Assembly: GCF_024160145.1 (NCBI RefSeq)
Contig: NZ_JAMYWQ010000023.1
Span: forward strand, 1-64,000
Reading direction: 5' to 3'
Length of the DNA stretch: 64,000 nt
Source of the DNA: Serratia nevei
GTDB lineage: Bacteria > Pseudomonadota > Gammaproteobacteria > Enterobacterales > Enterobacteriaceae
The position numbers and the translations under genes are program-made. Below the pieces are notes generated by a model. That model ran no database searches. It worked only from the letters and a program-made list of their open reading frames with translations, and was not told the origin of the DNA. Below are positions 8,688 to 20,078 of this stretch, piece by piece. The number at the start of each line of letters is the position of its first letter. Position 1 is the first letter of the stretch.

Positions 8688-11600
8688 CGGAAACTGCCCC
8701 GCAGAGGCTGGAGCCGCTGACGCTGCCGCTGTTCGGCGAACGCCTGATCGAAGCATCGGCGGGCACCGGCAAAACCTTTACCATCGGCGCGCTGTACCTG
8801 CGTCTGCTGCTGGGGTTGGGCGGTGAAGCGGCGTTTCCCCGCCCGCTGACGGTGGAAGAAATCCTGGTGGTGACCTTTACCGAGGCTGCCACCGAGGAGC
8901 TGCGCGGGCGTATCCGCGACAATATTCACGGATTACGCATTGCCTGCGTGCGCGGTGTCAGCGCCAACCCGCTGTTTACGGCGCTGATGGCTGAAATTGA
9001 CGATTTGACCGACGCCGCCTCGCAGCTGCTGGCGGCGGAGCGGCAGATGGACGAAGCGGCGATCTACACCATTCACGGCTTTTGCCAACGAATGCTGACG
9101 CACAACGCCTTCGAATCCGGCATGCTGTTTGAACAGACGCTGGTGCAGGACGAGCTGCCGCTGCGGCGGCAGGCCTGTGCCGATTTCTGGCGTCGCCACT
9201 GCTATCCGTTGCCGCTGGGCGTCGCCCGTGCGGTCAGCCAGGAGTGGAGCGGCCCGGAAGCGTTGCTGGCCGATCTTTCCGGCTATCTGCACGGTGAGGC
9301 GCCGGCGCTGCGTCGGCCGCCGAAGGATGAAGAAACCGTCCTGATGCGCCATGAGCAGATCGTCGCGCGCATCGACGCCATCAAGGCGCAATGGCGGGCG
9401 GCGGCGGGCGATCTGGAGGCGTTGATCGTCCAGTCCGGCGTCGATAAGCGCAGTTACAGCAGCAAACACCTGCCGAACTGGCTGAACAAGGTCGGCGAAT
9501 GGAGCGGGCAGGAGACTCAGGACTACCAGCTGCCGAAGGAACTGGACAAATTTCGCCAGTCGGTGCTGCTGGAGAAGACCAAGAAAGGCGAGCCGCCGCG
9601 GCATGCGCTGTTCACGGCGATCGACGAGCTGTTCGATGAGCCGTTGACGCTGCGCGACCTGATCATGGCGCGCGCGCTCAGCGAGATCCGCACTTCCATT
9701 CAGCAGGAAAAGCGCCAGCGCGCCGAGCTGGGGTTTGACGACCTGCTCAGCCGGCTGGACGGTGCCCTGCAAAGCGGCGGCGGCGAACAGCTGGCGCAGG
9801 CGATCCGTCAGCGCTACCCGGTGGCGATGATCGATGAATTCCAGGATACCGATCCGCAGCAATACCGTATTTTCCAAAAGCTTTACGTCGGCCGGCCCGA
9901 TTGCGGCCTGCTGCTGATCGGCGATCCCAAGCAGGCAATTTACGCCTTTCGCGGCGCCGACATTTTTACCTACATGCGGGCGCGTTCAGAGGTGAGCGCC
10001 CACTATACGCTGGAGACCAACTGGCGCTCGTCGCCGTCGATGGTCGCCAGCGTCAATCACCTGTTTTCTCAGGTAGAAAAGCCTTTCCTGTTCGGCCAAA
10101 TCCCCTTTATCGAGGTCAGCGCGGCGGAAAAGAACCAAGGGCTGGCGTTTGACCTGCACGGCAAGCCGCAACCGGCGATGCAGTTCTGGCTGCAGCAGGG
10201 AGAAGGCGCCGGTGTAAGTGATTACCAACAGCTGATGGCGCGCCTGTGCGCCACGCAAATTCGCGACTGGCTCAGCGCCGGGCAGCAGGGCCAGGCGTGG
10301 CTGCAGGGTGGCAAGGAGCCACGGCCGGTACAAGCCTCCGATATCACGGTACTGGTGCGCAGCCGCAATGAGGCGGCGTTGGTGCGCGATGCGCTGAGCG
10401 CGCTGTCCATTCCGTCGGTATATCTGTCCAACCGCGACAGCGTGTTTGACACCCCGGAGGCCAAAGATCTGCTGTGGTTGCTGCAGGCAGTGTTGGCACC
10501 GGAGCAGGAGCGCACGCTGCGCAGCGCCATGGCCACCGGGCTGCTGGGGTTGGACGCGCCGACGCTGGACGGCCTGAGCCGCGATGAGCGCGCCTGGGAC
10601 GCGCTGGTCAGCGAGTTCGACAACTACCGCACGCTCTGGCTGCGCCGCGGCGTGTTGCCGATGCTGAGTGAGGTGATGAAAGCGCGCCAGCTGGCGGAGA
10701 ACCTGCTGGCCAGCGCCGGCGGCGAGCGTCGTTTGACCGACGTGCTGCACCTGGGGGAGCTGTTGCAAGAGGCGGCGGCGCAGCTCGACAGCGAGCATGC
10801 GCTGGTGCGCTGGCTGGCGCAGCAGATTGCCCAGCCCAATCGCCAGTCCGACAATCAGCAGCTGCGGCTGGAGAGCGATCGGCATCTGGTGCAGGTGATC
10901 ACCATCCACAAGTCCAAGGGGCTGGAATTCGATCTGGTGTGGCTGCCGTTCGTCGGCAATTTCCGCCAGCAGCAGCAGGCGTTGTATCACGATCGCCACA
11001 GCTTCCAGGCGTTGCTGGATCTCGACGCCAATGAAGAGAGCCAGGCCTGGGCGGAGGAGGAGCGGTTGGCGGAAGATCTGCGTCTGCTGTACGTGGCGCT
11101 GACCCGTTCGGTGTACCACTGCAGCATCGGCATCGCGCCGCTGTTCCAGGGCACGCGCAAGAAACAGGGCGATACCGATCTGCACCGCAGCGCATTAGGC
11201 TATCTGGTGCAGGGCGGGCAGGCCGGCGACGCTGTGTATCTGCAGGAGCGGCTACAGCAATTGGCGGGCGGCGGTATCGCGCTGTCGCTGGTGGAACCGC
11301 CGGACGAGGCGCCCTGGCAACCCCAGGCAGCACTGGCTGAAGCGCTGGCGGCGAAAAGCTTTACCCGGCGGATCCAGGATTCTTGGCGGGTGACCAGCTA
11401 TACCGGTTTGCAACAGCACGGCGCGAGCCTGATGCAGGATCTGCTGCCGCGTCTGGATGTCGACGCCGCCGGTGAGCGCGGAGAAGAAAGTGAGCCAGCG
11501 CTCACACCGCATACTTTCCCGCGCGGCGCAACGCCCGGCACCTTCCTGCACAGCCTGTTTGAAACGCTGGATTTCACTCAGCCGCTGGACGAACAGTGGC

Positions 11601-12235
11601 TGCTGGCACAGCTGCAGCAGCAAGGGTTCGCCGAACACTGGCAGCCGATTTTGCTGGCGTGGATGCAGGTATTGCTCAGCACGCCGCTCGACGACAGTGG
11701 CGTGACGCTGGCGGCACTGACGCCGCAGCACAAGCAGGCCGAGCTGCAGTTCTATTTACCGATCAACCGGCTGTTGCAGGCGAAGGAACTCGATGCTCTG
11801 GTGAAGCGTTACGATCCACTTTCCGCCCGCTGCCCGGCGCTGGATTTTCATCAGGTGCAGGGCATGCTGAAAGGCTTTATCGACCTGGTGTTCTGCTGGC
11901 AGGGCAAATACTACCTGCTGGACTACAAGTCCAACTGGCTGGGGGAAGACAGCAGCGCCTATACCCGGCCGGCGATGGAGCAGGCGATGGCGGAGCATCG
12001 TTACGATCTGCAATACCAGCTGTATACGCTGGCGCTGCATCGTTATCTGCGTCATCGGTTGCCGGATTACGATTATCGGCGCCATTTTGGCGGGGTGATT
12101 TATCTGTTCCTGCGCGGCGTGGATGCGGCGCACCCGGGCAACGGCATTTTCACCTGTCTCCCCGAGTTTGAGCTGGTGGCGGGGATGGATCGCTTGTTCA
12201 GCGGCGAAGCTGCGGCGACGGAGGAAGGATCATGA
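8684..12235 (+). CDS. recB: Exodeoxyribonuclease V subunit RecB (helicase-nuclease)
   Basis: RecB, 1183 residues: 3'-5' helicase and the only nuclease of RecBCD. The superfamily 1 Walker A is ASAGTGKT (Lys30), the Walker B region reads [12 protein letters not shown], and motif VI is LLYVALTRS. The C-terminal RecB-type nuclease keeps Asp1067 (GFIDLVF) and Asp1080/Lys1082 (LLDYKSNW), the same positions as the catalytic residues in E. coli. The upstream in-frame region to 8621 lies within ptrA; the ATG at 8684 overlaps the ptrA stop. It ends in an ATGA overlap with recD. Confidence 0.97.
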   Translation: MTETAPQRLEPLTLPLFGERLIEASAGTGKTFTIGALYLRLLLGLGGEAAFPRPLTVEEILVVTFTEAATEELRGRIRDNIHGLRIACVRGVSANPLFTALMAEIDDLTDAASQLLAAERQMDEAAIYTIHGFCQRMLTHNAFESGMLFEQTLVQDELPLRRQACADFWRRHCYPLPLGVARAVSQEWSGPEALLADLSGYLHGEAPALRRPPKDEETVLMRHEQIVARIDAIKAQWRAAAGDLEALIVQSGVDKRSYSSKHLPNWLNKVGEWSGQETQDYQLPKELDKFRQSVLLEKTKKGEPPRHALFTAIDELFDEPLTLRDLIMARALSEIRTSIQQEKRQRAELGFDDLLSRLDGALQSGGGEQLAQAIRQRYPVAMIDEFQDTDPQQYRIFQKLYVGRPDCGLLLIGDPKQAIYAFRGADIFTYMRARSEVSAHYTLETNWRSSPSMVASVNHLFSQVEKPFLFGQIPFIEVSAAEKNQGLAFDLHGKPQPAMQFWLQQGEGAGVSDYQQLMARLCATQIRDWLSAGQQGQAWLQGGKEPRPVQASDITVLVRSRNEAALVRDALSALSIPSVYLSNRDSVFDTPEAKDLLWLLQAVLAPEQERTLRSAMATGLLGLDAPTLDGLSRDERAWDALVSEFDNYRTLWLRRGVLPMLSEVMKARQLAENLLASAGGERRLTDVLHLGELLQEAAAQLDSEHALVRWLAQQIAQPNRQSDNQQLRLESDRHLVQVITIHKSKGLEFDLVWLPFVGNFRQQQQALYHDRHSFQALLDLDANEESQAWAEEERLAEDLRLLYVALTRSVYHCSIGIAPLFQGTRKKQGDTDLHRSALGYLVQGGQAGDAVYLQERLQQLAGGGIALSLVEPPDEAPWQPQAALAEALAAKSFTRRIQDSWRVTSYTGLQQHGASLMQDLLPRLDVDAAGERGEESEPALTPHTFPRGATPGTFLHSLFETLDFTQPLDEQWLLAQLQQQGFAEHWQPILLAWMQVLLSTPLDDSGVTLAALTPQHKQAELQFYLPINRLLQAKELDALVKRYDPLSARCPALDFHQVQGMLKGFIDLVFCWQGKYYLLDYKSNWLGEDSSAYTRPAMEQAMAEHRYDLQYQLYTLALHRYLRHRLPDYDYRRHFGGVIYLFLRGVDAAHPGNGIFTCLPEFELVAGMDRLFSGEAAATEEGS

Positions 12236-14082
12236 TCGCACTGCTGGAGCAGGCGGTGGCGCTTGGCGTGCTGCGCCCGCTGGACGTGCAGTTCGCCCGC
12301 GTGGTGGCGAACGAAGACGAGCCCGATATTTTACTGGCCGCCGCCTGCCTGAGCGCAGAGGCGGGGGCCGGTCATGTCTGCCTGATGCTGGAGCAGCTGC
12401 AGGCGGACACGTTGTTTGAAGGGCGCCAGCCGGCGCTGGCGCTGGCGCTGTGGGAGGCGGCCGAGCGGCCGGATAGCGCGCGTTGGCAGCAGCGTTTGGC
12501 GGCCAGTGCAGCGGTCGGGAACGGCTGCGGCGCAACGCCGCTGGTGCTGCGCGGGCAGCGTTTATATCTGCAGCGCATGTGGCAAAACGAAGGCGAAGTG
12601 GCGGCGTTTATCGGCGGCGAAGGCGAGTCGCTGGCGGTACCGGAGGCCGAGCTGCGCAGCATTCTCGACCGTTTGTTCGGCGCGGCGAGCGACGAACCCG
12701 ACTGGCAGAAGATCGCCGCGGCGGTGGCCGCGACGCGGCGCATCGCGGTGATTTCCGGCGGGCCGGGCACAGGTAAAACCACCACCGTCGCCAGGCTGTT
12801 GGCGGCGCTGGTGCAGCTGGATGAAGGCGCGCGCTTGCGCATTCAGCTGGCGGCGCCGACCGGCAAGGCGGCGGCGCGTCTGACGGAGTCGCTCGGCAAA
12901 GCCAGCCGTCAGTTGGGGCTGACCCCGGCGCAGCAGGCGCTGTTCCCGACCGAGGCGGCGACGTTGCACCGTCTGTTGGGGGCGCAGCCGAACAGTCAGC
13001 GTATGCGCTATCACCGCGGCAACCGGCTGCATTTGGACGTGCTGGTGGTGGACGAGGCCTCGATGGTCGATCTGCCGATGATGGCGCGCCTGATTGCCGC
13101 ATTGCCCGATCGGGCGCGGGTGATTTTCCTCGGCGATCGCGATCAGCTGGCCTCGGTAGAGGCCGGCGCGGTGCTGGGGGATATTTGCCGTTTTGCCGAG
13201 CAGGGATACAGCGACGCGCGTGCCGCAGAGCTGAGCCGCCTGACCGGTTGCGCGATTGAAGGGCAGCAGGCCGACGCGGAAGCGGTGGTGCGCGACAGCC
13301 TGTGTTTGCTGCGCAAGAGCTACCGCTTCGACGCCCGTTCCGGCATCGGTCAGCTGGCGTTGGCGGTTAATGCCGGTGCGGGGGATCGCGCGCTGGCGGC
13401 ATTAAACGGCAGTTTCGGCGATGTCACGGGCTATGCGCTGGCGACGAGCGAAGAGTATCAGGCGCTGCTGGATGCCTGCGTGGCGGGCTATCGCGACTAT
13501 TTGCGGCTGACCACCGAAGGCGCGGACGCGGTGGCGGTGCTGGCGGCCTTCGGCCGTTTTCAGGTGCTGTGCGCGCTGCGTGAAGGGCCGTTCGGCGTTG
13601 CCGGCCTGAACGAACGCATTGAGCTCGGGCTGCAGCGTGCGGGCCTGATCGATCGCAAACCGGGCGTGCTCGGCCGCTGGTATCGGGGGCGGCCGGTGAT
13701 GATTGGCCGCAACGACAGCGCATTGGGGCTGTTCAATGGGGATATCGGCATTACGCTGCCGGATGAGCACGGCGATCTGCGCGTGCATTTTCAACTGCCG
13801 GACGGCAGCATCAAGTCGGTACAGCCGAGCCGTTTGCCGGCGCATGAAACCGCCTATGCCATGACGGTGCACAAATCTCAGGGATCGGAGTTTGACCATA
13901 CGGTTCTGGTGTTGCCGAACCACTTCCTGCCGGTGCTAACGCGTGAGCTGGTGTATACCGCGATCACTCGTGCACGTGAGCAGCTCTCGCTGTATGCCAC
14001 GGAGGCGGTGCTGCTGCGGGCCATTCGTATGCCGACCCAGCGGCGCAGCGGATTGGCTGAACGGCTGCAGACAACGGAATAA
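12232..14082 (+). CDS. recD: Exodeoxyribonuclease V subunit RecD (5'-3' helicase)
   Basis: RecD, 616 residues (E. coli 608): the fast 5'-3' helicase of RecBCD. Walker A is [10 protein letters not shown] with Lys182, Walker B reads VVDEASMVD, and the C-terminal UvrD-like motif [12 protein letters not shown] precedes [13 protein letters not shown]. The ATG overlaps the recB stop by four bases, which suggests translational coupling to keep the subunits balanced. It converges with argA; a hairpin separates the two. Confidence 0.97.
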   Translation: MIALLEQAVALGVLRPLDVQFARVVANEDEPDILLAAACLSAEAGAGHVCLMLEQLQADTLFEGRQPALALALWEAAERPDSARWQQRLAASAAVGNGCGATPLVLRGQRLYLQRMWQNEGEVAAFIGGEGESLAVPEAELRSILDRLFGAASDEPDWQKIAAAVAATRRIAVISGGPGTGKTTTVARLLAALVQLDEGARLRIQLAAPTGKAAARLTESLGKASRQLGLTPAQQALFPTEAATLHRLLGAQPNSQRMRYHRGNRLHLDVLVVDEASMVDLPMMARLIAALPDRARVIFLGDRDQLASVEAGAVLGDICRFAEQGYSDARAAELSRLTGCAIEGQQADAEAVVRDSLCLLRKSYRFDARSGIGQLALAVNAGAGDRALAALNGSFGDVTGYALATSEEYQALLDACVAGYRDYLRLTTEGADAVAVLAAFGRFQVLCALREGPFGVAGLNERIELGLQRAGLIDRKPGVLGRWYRGRPVMIGRNDSALGLFNGDIGITLPDEHGDLRVHFQLPDGSIKSVQPSRLPAHETAYAMTVHKSQGSEFDHTVLVLPNHFLPVLTRELVYTAITRAREQLSLYATEAVLLRAIRMPTQRRSGLAERLQTTE

Positions 14083-14091
14083 ACGCCGCAG

Positions 14092-14113
14092 GGGCGCGGC
14101 AACGGCCGCGCCC
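14092..14113. terminator. Hairpin between convergent recD and argA
   Basis: A perfect 9-bp GC stem (GGGCGCGGC at 14092-14100, GCCGCGCCC at 14105-14113) with loop AACG lies in the 38-base gap between the two convergent genes. It lacks a clear T-run on either strand, so it may be a weak bidirectional terminator or an mRNA 3' stabiliser. Confidence 0.45.
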
Positions 14114-14120
14114 AATGGGA

Positions 14121-15446
14121 TTACAGATCGGCCAGCAGGATTTTGGAACGGCGCTGGTAGTTGTACAGCGCCTGTTTCTGCATCGGCAGCACGTCGACTT
14201 CCGCCGGGGTGAATCCGCGTTCCTGGAACCAGTGGATGCTGCGGGTGGTCAGCACGAACAGCTTCTTCAGCCCCATCTGCCGCGCCTGGTTTTCCACCCG
14301 CTGCAGCAGCATCTCGCCGCGCGAAGAGCTGCGGTAATCGGGATGCACCGCCACGCAGGCCATCTCACCGATTTTTTCCTCCAGGAACGGATACAGCGCC
14401 GCGCAGGCGATGGTCAGGTTGTCGCGTTCGATAATGGTGAACTTGTCGATCTCCATCTCCAACTGTTCGCGCGAACGGCGCACCAGAATACCCTGCTGCT
14501 CGAGCGGCCGGATCAGCTCCAGAATGCCGCCGATGTCGTTGATCGTCGCCCGGCGCACCTGTTCGGCGCTCTCCATCACGATTTGGGTGCCGATGCCGTC
14601 GCGCGAGAACAGCTCCTGTACCAGCGCACCGTCCTCCTGGTAGCTGATCAGGTGGCTGCGGCGCACGCCGCTGCGGCAGCCTTTCACCGCCCCGCGCAGG
14701 AAGCGCACGGTGCCGGAATGGTAATCGCCGCCTTCCTCCAGCTCTTCAAGGCGTTTTTGCGCATCGTTGGGGAACAGCTCGGAAAGGATGTGGCCTTCCG
14801 CATCGGTCACGCCCTGCGAGGAGCAGAAACCGATCATTTTTTCCGCTTTCAGCTTGATCGCCAGCTGGGTGGCCACTTCTTCCGAAGTCAGGTTGAAGCT
14901 CTCGCCGGTGACCGAAACCGCGACCGGGCCGATCAGCACGATGGCGTTGCTGTCGAGCTGGCGGTGGATCGCGTCTTCATCGATGCGGCGAATGCGGCCG
15001 CTGTGACAGTAGTCGATGCCGTCATCCACGCCCAGCGGTTGCGCGATGATGAAGTTGCCGCTGACCACGTTAATATGTGCGCCCTGCAGCGGCGTGTTGT
15101 TGAGGCTCATCGACAGCCGGGCGGTGATATCGAGCTGCAACAAACCGGCGGCCTGCTTGACCAGTTCAAGCGTATGGGCATCGGTCACGCGGGTGTGTTT
15201 GTGGTAGATCGGCTCATAGTTGTGCTGCGCCAGATTGGCGTCGATCTGCGGCCGTGCGCCGTAAACCACCACCAGGCGAATGCCCAGACTATGCAGCAGC
15301 CCAATATCGTTGACGATGTTGGAGAAATTCTCGTGTTCGATGGCTTCCCCGCCGAGCATGATGACAAACGTCTTGCCGCGGTGGGCATTGATATAGGGGA
15401 CTGAGTGACGGAATCCTTGCACCAGCTCTGTACTACGTTCCTTCAC
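14121..15446 (-). CDS. argA: Amino-acid N-acetyltransferase (N-acetylglutamate synthase)
   Basis: ArgA, 441 residues, makes N-acetylglutamate from glutamate and acetyl-CoA, the first step of arginine synthesis. The N-terminal half is an amino-acid-kinase fold ([15 protein letters not shown]) that in the family binds arginine for feedback inhibition; the C-terminal half is a GNAT domain ([16 protein letters not shown]). I use GTG at 15446, giving [15 protein letters not shown] as in E. coli, with AAGAGG about 7 bases upstream. An in-frame ATG at 15464 would lie inside the ArgR operator and is less likely. It is divergent from amiC. Confidence 0.95.
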   Translation of the reverse strand: MKERSTELVQGFRHSVPYINAHRGKTFVIMLGGEAIEHENFSNIVNDIGLLHSLGIRLVVVYGARPQIDANLAQHNYEPIYHKHTRVTDAHTLELVKQAAGLLQLDITARLSMSLNNTPLQGAHINVVSGNFIIAQPLGVDDGIDYCHSGRIRRIDEDAIHRQLDSNAIVLIGPVAVSVTGESFNLTSEEVATQLAIKLKAEKMIGFCSSQGVTDAEGHILSELFPNDAQKRLEELEEGGDYHSGTVRFLRGAVKGCRSGVRRSHLISYQEDGALVQELFSRDGIGTQIVMESAEQVRRATINDIGGILELIRPLEQQGILVRRSREQLEMEIDKFTIIERDNLTIACAALYPFLEEKIGEMACVAVHPDYRSSSRGEMLLQRVENQARQMGLKKLFVLTTRSIHWFQERGFTPAEVDVLPMQKQALYNYQRRSKILLADL

Positions 15447-15457
15447 GACAAACCTCT

Positions 15458-15496
15458 TTTGCATATTTATACGGTATTTTTGTATTTTTATTCTTT
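15458..15496 (-). promoter_or_regulatory. Paired ARG boxes (ArgR operator) of argA
   Basis: On the minus strand two 18-bp ARG boxes lie 3 bp apart, the canonical ArgR layout. The box at 15479-15496 has core AGAATAAAAATACA and the one at 15458-15475 has core CGTATAAATATGCA, against the consensus TGAAT-N4-ATTCA. The first is the better match. They end about 11 bases upstream of the GTG start, so arginine-bound ArgR should block the argA promoter. Confidence 0.75.
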
Positions 15497-15685
15497 TATT
15501 GCGCCGATGGCAAGCGGGAAATCGTCATGAAGAGTGCGCTAAGGGTGCTAAATCGTTAATAAATTGAAAAACCATAAAAAGATTTTCTGATGACAGGGCT
15601 GGAATGATTGGTTAAAGTTTTCGGCATCCCCATTTAATTGGTGTTTTTTTCATCTGTTGTAAACAGCTATTACTGCCGGAGCCGC

Positions 15686-16939
15686 ATGCCAAACTCAAAT
15701 CACAATCTGGGCCGCCGTCGTTTATTACAGGGCGTTGCCGCCAGCTGGTTGCTGAGTGTGAGTCGTACGGGCTTCGCCACGTCATCGCACGTGATCGCCG
15801 TGCGCGTCTGGCCATCCTCCACCTATACCCGCGTCACGCTGGAATCCAACGTCGAGCTGAAATACAAGCAGTTTGCCCTGACCAATCCCGATCGCGTGGT
15901 GGTGGACATCGAAGGCGTTCACCTTAACAGCGTGCTGAAAGGCATCGCCGGGCAGGTGCGTGCCGACGACCCTTATCTCAAGCAGGCGCGCGTCGGCCAG
16001 TTCGATCAGAATACCGTGCGGCTGGTGCTGGAGCTCAAGCAGAGCGTCAGCCCGCATATTTTCACGCTGGCGCCGGTGCCGGAGTATCGCAACCGTCTGG
16101 TCATGGATCTCTACCCGACCAAGGCCGGCAGCGGCGGCGAGGAGTATGATCCGCTACTGGCGTTACTGGAAGATTACAACAAGGGCGATCTGGAGCGCAC
16201 GCTGCCGCCGGAAGCGCCGCAGGCCGGTAAAGCGGGGCGCGATCGGCCGATCGTCATCATGCTGGATCCCGGCCACGGCGGTGAAGATCCCGGCGCCATC
16301 GGTAAATACAAGACGCGCGAGAAAGACATCGTATTGCAGATTGCCCGCAAACTGAGCGCCATGATCAAGCGCGAGCCAAACATGAAAGTGTTCATGACGC
16401 GCAACGAAGACGTGTTTATCCCGCTCAAGGTGCGCGTCGCCAAGGCGCGCAAGCAGCGCGCGGATCTGTTCGTTTCGATTCACGCCGATGCCTTTACCAG
16501 CCGCGCGGCGCGCGGTTCATCGGTGTTCGCGTTGTCCACCAAGGGCGCCACCAGCTCGGCGGCCAAGTTCCTGGCGCAGACGCAGAACGCCTCGGACCAA
16601 ATCGGCGGCGTCAGCAAGAGCGGCGATCGTTATCTCGACCACACCATGTTCGATCTGATCCAGACCGCGACCATCAACGACAGCCTGAAGTTCGGCAAGG
16701 AAGTGTTGAATCGGATGGGGAAAATCAACCGGTTGCACAAGAATCGCGTCGATCAGGCCGGTTTTGCGGTGTTGAAGGCGCCGGATATCCCGTCGATCCT
16801 GGTGGAGACGGCGTTTATCAGCAACATCGAAGAGGAGCGCAAGCTGCGCACCAGCCATTTCCAGCAGCAGGTGGCGGAGTCGATTCTGGCGGGCATCAAG
16901 GCTTATTTCGCCAACGGCGGCGCGCTGGCGAGCCGATAA
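15686..16939 (+). CDS. amiC: N-acetylmuramoyl-L-alanine amidase AmiC
   Basis: AmiC, 417 residues (same as E. coli), is a zinc amidase that splits septal peptidoglycan for daughter-cell separation, activated in the family by NlpD. A twin-arginine signal (RRRLLQG near residue 10) indicates Tat export. An AMIN domain for septal targeting is followed by the Amidase_3 domain with [15 protein letters not shown] and SIHADAF. The ATG at 15686 follows GGAG; an upstream in-frame extension to 15638 is not similar to the family. A weak GC hairpin (16953-16972) follows the stop. Confidence 0.95.
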   Translation: MPNSNHNLGRRRLLQGVAASWLLSVSRTGFATSSHVIAVRVWPSSTYTRVTLESNVELKYKQFALTNPDRVVVDIEGVHLNSVLKGIAGQVRADDPYLKQARVGQFDQNTVRLVLELKQSVSPHIFTLAPVPEYRNRLVMDLYPTKAGSGGEEYDPLLALLEDYNKGDLERTLPPEAPQAGKAGRDRPIVIMLDPGHGGEDPGAIGKYKTREKDIVLQIARKLSAMIKREPNMKVFMTRNEDVFIPLKVRVAKARKQRADLFVSIHADAFTSRAARGSSVFALSTKGATSSAAKFLAQTQNASDQIGGVSKSGDRYLDHTMFDLIQTATINDSLKFGKEVLNRMGKINRLHKNRVDQAGFAVLKAPDIPSILVETAFISNIEEERKLRTSHFQQQVAESILAGIKAYFANGGALASR

Positions 16940-16992
16940 CGGCTAATGGCAGGGCCGGGCGTGCGTCCGGCCAGTTTCGCGGATTGCAGATA

Positions 16993-17015
16993 CAAAAAAA
17001 CACCCGTCAGGGTGC
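16993..17015 (-). terminator. Rho-independent terminator of the tRNA-fMet operon
   Basis: On the minus strand CACCC-TGAC-GGGTG forms a short stem (17001-17014) followed by seven T (complement of 16994-17000). It lies about 20 bases after the last tRNA gene. Confidence 0.75.
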
Positions 17016-17036
17016 TTGTCTGTTGTCATCAAGAGT

Positions 17037-17113
<77 letters not shown>

Positions 17114-17178
17114 TCCGTCTTGATGCTGTATTACTACGAAACCACCGTTCATGTGATGCCGCTGGTACGACATTCGGT

Positions 17179-17255
<77 letters not shown>

Positions 17256-17313
17256 TCCGTATAATACTTTTTTATCGAAACCAAACCAAAAATACCGCCA
17301 ATGCGGCATCGGT

Positions 17314-17390
<77 letters not shown>

Positions 17391-17404
17391 TCCGATGGAT
17401 GCGC

Positions 17405-17432
17405 ACTATACTCTCCGTGCGTTTTGTTGCAA
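17405..17432 (-). promoter_or_regulatory. Promoter of the tRNA-fMet operon
   Basis: On the minus strand, -35 TTGCAA (17427-17432) and -10 TATAGT (17405-17410) are separated by 16 bp, and a GC-rich discriminator (GCGC) follows the -10. That is the pattern of stringently controlled stable-RNA promoters. It lies about 15 bases upstream of the first tRNA. Confidence 0.7.
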
Positions 17433-17606
17433 ACCCTTTTTGCACTTTATTGGCCTAAACCCGTTTTTCTGCTGAATTTGCCCGCAATTTGCCTTCTTTT
17501 TCATCACCATCTCCCGTGCGGCTTTTTTTATTTGCAGCGATTCCTTTATCAATGGGCGTTTGTTATCGTTCAGCCGGTAGATCATATCAGTGTGAGAGTG
17601 TGCGCG

Positions 17607-18743
17607 ATGAAAGGACGTTGGGGTAAATACCTGCTGGGCGGGTTGATGGTGGCGGTGTTGGCGGGCTGCTCGTCCAAGCCGACCGATCGGGGTCAGCAAT
17701 ATAAAGATGGCCGTCTGGATCAATCGCTGGAGCTGGTCAATCAGCCCAATGCCAAAGGGTCGCCGGTCAACGCCAAGGATTACTCGGATCAACTGATGGA
17801 GATCAAATATGCGTCTCCTTCGCTGTTTAACCGCAACAACAGCACCTATCAGGCGGTGCAAAGCTGGATGGCGTCCGGCGCCGACACCCGCCTGCTGAGC
17901 CAGTACGGCCTCAGCGCTTACCAGATGGAAGGCGTCGACAATTACGGCAACGTGCAGTTTACCGGCTATTACACGCCGGTGGTGCAGGCGCGTTATACCC
18001 AACAGGGCGAGTTCCGCTATCCGCTGTACCGCATGCCGCCGAAGGGCAGAGGCCGCTTGCCGGATCGCGCGGGCATCTATTCCGGCGCGCTCGACGATCG
18101 CTATATCATCGCTTACACCAACTCGCTGATGGACAACTTCATGATGGAAGTCCAGGGCAGCGGCTACGTCGACTACGGCAACGGTCAGCCGCTGGTGTTC
18201 TTCGGCTACGGTGGCAAAAACGGCCACGCCTATCGCAGCATCGGCAAGGTGTTGATCGATCGCGGCGAAGTGGCCAAGGCAGACATGTCGATGCAGGCGA
18301 TCCGTCAGTGGGCGGATACCCACAGTGCCGCAGAGGTGCGTGAGCTGCTGGAACAGAATCCGTCGTTCGTCTTCTTCCGCCCGGAGGCTTTTGCGCCGGT
18401 GAAGGGCGCCAGTGCAGTGCCGCTGGTCGCCAAAGCCTCGGTGGCCTCCGATCGTTCGCTGATCCCGGCGGGCACCACGCTGCTGGCCGAAGTGCCGCTG
18501 CTGGACAACAAGGGTAAATTCACGGGAAAATACGAGATGCGCCTGATGGTCGCGCTCGACGTGGGCGGCGCCATCAAGGGCCAGCATTTTGATATGTATC
18601 AGGGCATCGGGCCGGAAGCAGGCCACTCGGCGGGGTACTACAACCACTACGGCCGCGTCTGGGTGCTGAAAAACAACGGCGGCGGCCAGTTGTTCAGCGC
18701 CAATCAATCCACCGGCGGCGGTGCGTTGCTGGCCACCCGGTAA
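17607..18743 (+). CDS. mltA: Membrane-bound lytic murein transglycosylase A
   Basis: MltA, 378 residues (E. coli 365), cleaves the MurNAc-GlcNAc bond of peptidoglycan to form 1,6-anhydro ends. The lipobox LAGC (Cys21), with Ser at +2, predicts an outer-membrane lipoprotein facing the periplasm. The family domain includes NYGNVQFTGYYTPV and the 3D region ALDVGGAIKGQHFDMYQG with the catalytic Asp. The ATG at 17607 gives the conserved MKGRW start; the longer frame to 17424 runs back into the tRNA promoter. Confidence 0.95.
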   Translation: MKGRWGKYLLGGLMVAVLAGCSSKPTDRGQQYKDGRLDQSLELVNQPNAKGSPVNAKDYSDQLMEIKYASPSLFNRNNSTYQAVQSWMASGADTRLLSQYGLSAYQMEGVDNYGNVQFTGYYTPVVQARYTQQGEFRYPLYRMPPKGRGRLPDRAGIYSGALDDRYIIAYTNSLMDNFMMEVQGSGYVDYGNGQPLVFFGYGGKNGHAYRSIGKVLIDRGEVAKADMSMQAIRQWADTHSAAEVRELLEQNPSFVFFRPEAFAPVKGASAVPLVAKASVASDRSLIPAGTTLLAEVPLLDNKGKFTGKYEMRLMVALDVGGAIKGQHFDMYQGIGPEAGHSAGYYNHYGRVWVLKNNGGGQLFSANQSTGGGALLATR

Positions 18744-18772
18744 ATGCACACGGCGTGAAAAGAGTGACCCGC

Positions 18773-18800
18773 AAGGGCCGGATTTTCCGGCCCTTATCAT
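18773..18800 (+). terminator. Rho-independent terminator after mltA
   Basis: A perfect 10-bp stem (AAGGGCCGGA 18773-18782, TCCGGCCCTT 18786-18795) has a TTT loop, followed by the weakly T-rich TTATCATTT. It separates mltA from tcdA. Confidence 0.65.
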
Positions 18801-18827
18801 TTGCATTATGAAGGTAATTAAAGCGTT

Positions 18828-19634
18828 ATGAGCACAGCTTATTCGGAAGCCTATCTGCAGCGTTTCGGCGGCACGGCGCGGTTGTATGGCCAGCAGGCGC
18901 TGGCGGTGTTCGCGCAGGCGCACGTCTGCGTGATCGGCATCGGCGGCGTGGGTTCCTGGGCGGCTGAGGCACTGGCGCGCACCGGCATCGGCGCCATCAC
19001 CCTGATCGATATGGATGATGTGTGCGTCACCAATACCAACCGCCAGATCCACGCCTTGCGCCAACACGTCGGGCAATCGAAAACCGAGGTGATGGCGGAG
19101 CGTATCCTGGCGATCAACCCGGAATGCCGGGTGACCTGCATCGATGACTTCATTACCCCGGACAACGTCGCCGAGCTGCTGGACCAGAACTTCAGCTACG
19201 TCATCGATGCGATCGACAGCGTGCGGCCGAAGGCGGCGCTGTTGTCATACTGCCGCCGCTTCAAGATCCCGGTGGTGACCACCGGCGGCGCCGGCGGGCA
19301 GACTGACCCGACCAAAATCGAAGTGGCCGATCTGGCGAAAACCATCCAGGATCCGCTGGCCGCCAAGCTGCGTGAGCGGCTGAAGCACGATTTCAACGTG
19401 GTGAAAAACGGCAAGGGCAAGCTGGGCATCGACTGCGTCTTTTCCAGCGAGCCGCTGGTTTACCCGCAGCCGGACGGTTCGGTGTGCGCTTCGCGCAGCA
19501 CGGCGGAAGGGCCGAAAAGAATGGATTGCAGCGCGGGATTCGGCGCGGCGACCATGGTTACCGCCACTTTCGGCTTCGTCGCCGTGTCGCACGCACTGAA
19601 AAAGATGGTGGCAAAGGCGGCGCGTCAGGCATAA
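18828..19634 (+). CDS. tcdA: tRNA threonylcarbamoyladenosine dehydratase TcdA
   Basis: TcdA (also CsdL/YgdL), 268 residues as in E. coli, is an E1-like ATP-dependent enzyme that cyclises t6A37 of ANN-decoding tRNAs to ct6A. The adenylation-type nucleotide fold is clear in [18 protein letters not shown] and [19 protein letters not shown]. CsdA and CsdE, encoded convergently next door, are its known partners. The ATG at 18828 has GAAGG 13 bases upstream. Its last 10 bases overlap the end of csdE on the other strand. Confidence 0.94.
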   Translation: MSTAYSEAYLQRFGGTARLYGQQALAVFAQAHVCVIGIGGVGSWAAEALARTGIGAITLIDMDDVCVTNTNRQIHALRQHVGQSKTEVMAERILAINPECRVTCIDDFITPDNVAELLDQNFSYVIDAIDSVRPKAALLSYCRRFKIPVVTTGGAGGQTDPTKIEVADLAKTIQDPLAAKLRERLKHDFNVVKNGKGKLGIDCVFSSEPLVYPQPDGSVCASRSTAEGPKRMDCSAGFGAATMVTATFGFVAVSHALKKMVAKAARQA

Positions 19635-20059
19635 CGGGTGGCAATCGCCTGCACGGTGGCGGCCAGGGCCGCCAGGCCGCTGGCGCGAGTGGCGCTCAGC
19701 TGCGCGCGCAGCGCTAACCGGTCGAACAGCGCCAGCGGATCCAAGGCGGCGATCTGCTGCGGCGTTTTCCCTTCCACTTCGGTCAGCAGTACCGCCAGCA
19801 GACCGCGCACGATACGGCCTTCGCTGTCGCCATAGAAGTGCAGCGTGCCGTCCTCCAGCAACTGGTGCCCCAACCAGACGCGGTTTTCACACCCGCTCAA
19901 CGCTATTTCTTCACGGCGCAAGGCCTCCGGCAGCGGCGGCAGCCGTTTCGCGAGCATAATCAGCTGGCGGTAGCGGTCTTCCCACTGTTTTAGCGTGCTG
20001 AAGGTGGCAATCAACGCTTCGGCGGTGATCTCTCGGCCAAAAGGATGGGGGGCGAGCAT
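19625..20059 (-). CDS. csdE: Sulfur acceptor protein CsdE
   Basis: CsdE, 144 residues, is a SufE-like sulfur acceptor that takes persulfide from CsdA on a conserved cysteine, Cys57 here in [10 protein letters not shown] chose the ATG at 20059 ([10 protein letters not shown]) because GGAG lies 6-9 bases upstream; a TTG six codons earlier is possible but has no better site. It starts 19 bases after the csdA stop, so csdA-csdE form an operon. It converges on tcdA with a 10-base overlap, and antisense interference between the two is possible. Confidence 0.92.
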   Translation of the reverse strand: MLAPHPFGREITAEALIATFSTLKQWEDRYRQLIMLAKRLPPLPEALRREEIALSGCENRVWLGHQLLEDGTLHFYGDSEGRIVRGLLAVLLTEVEGKTPQQIAALDPLALFDRLALRAQLSATRASGLAALAATVQAIATRYA

Positions 20060-20078
20060 AGCGTCTCCGGGAGTCAAG

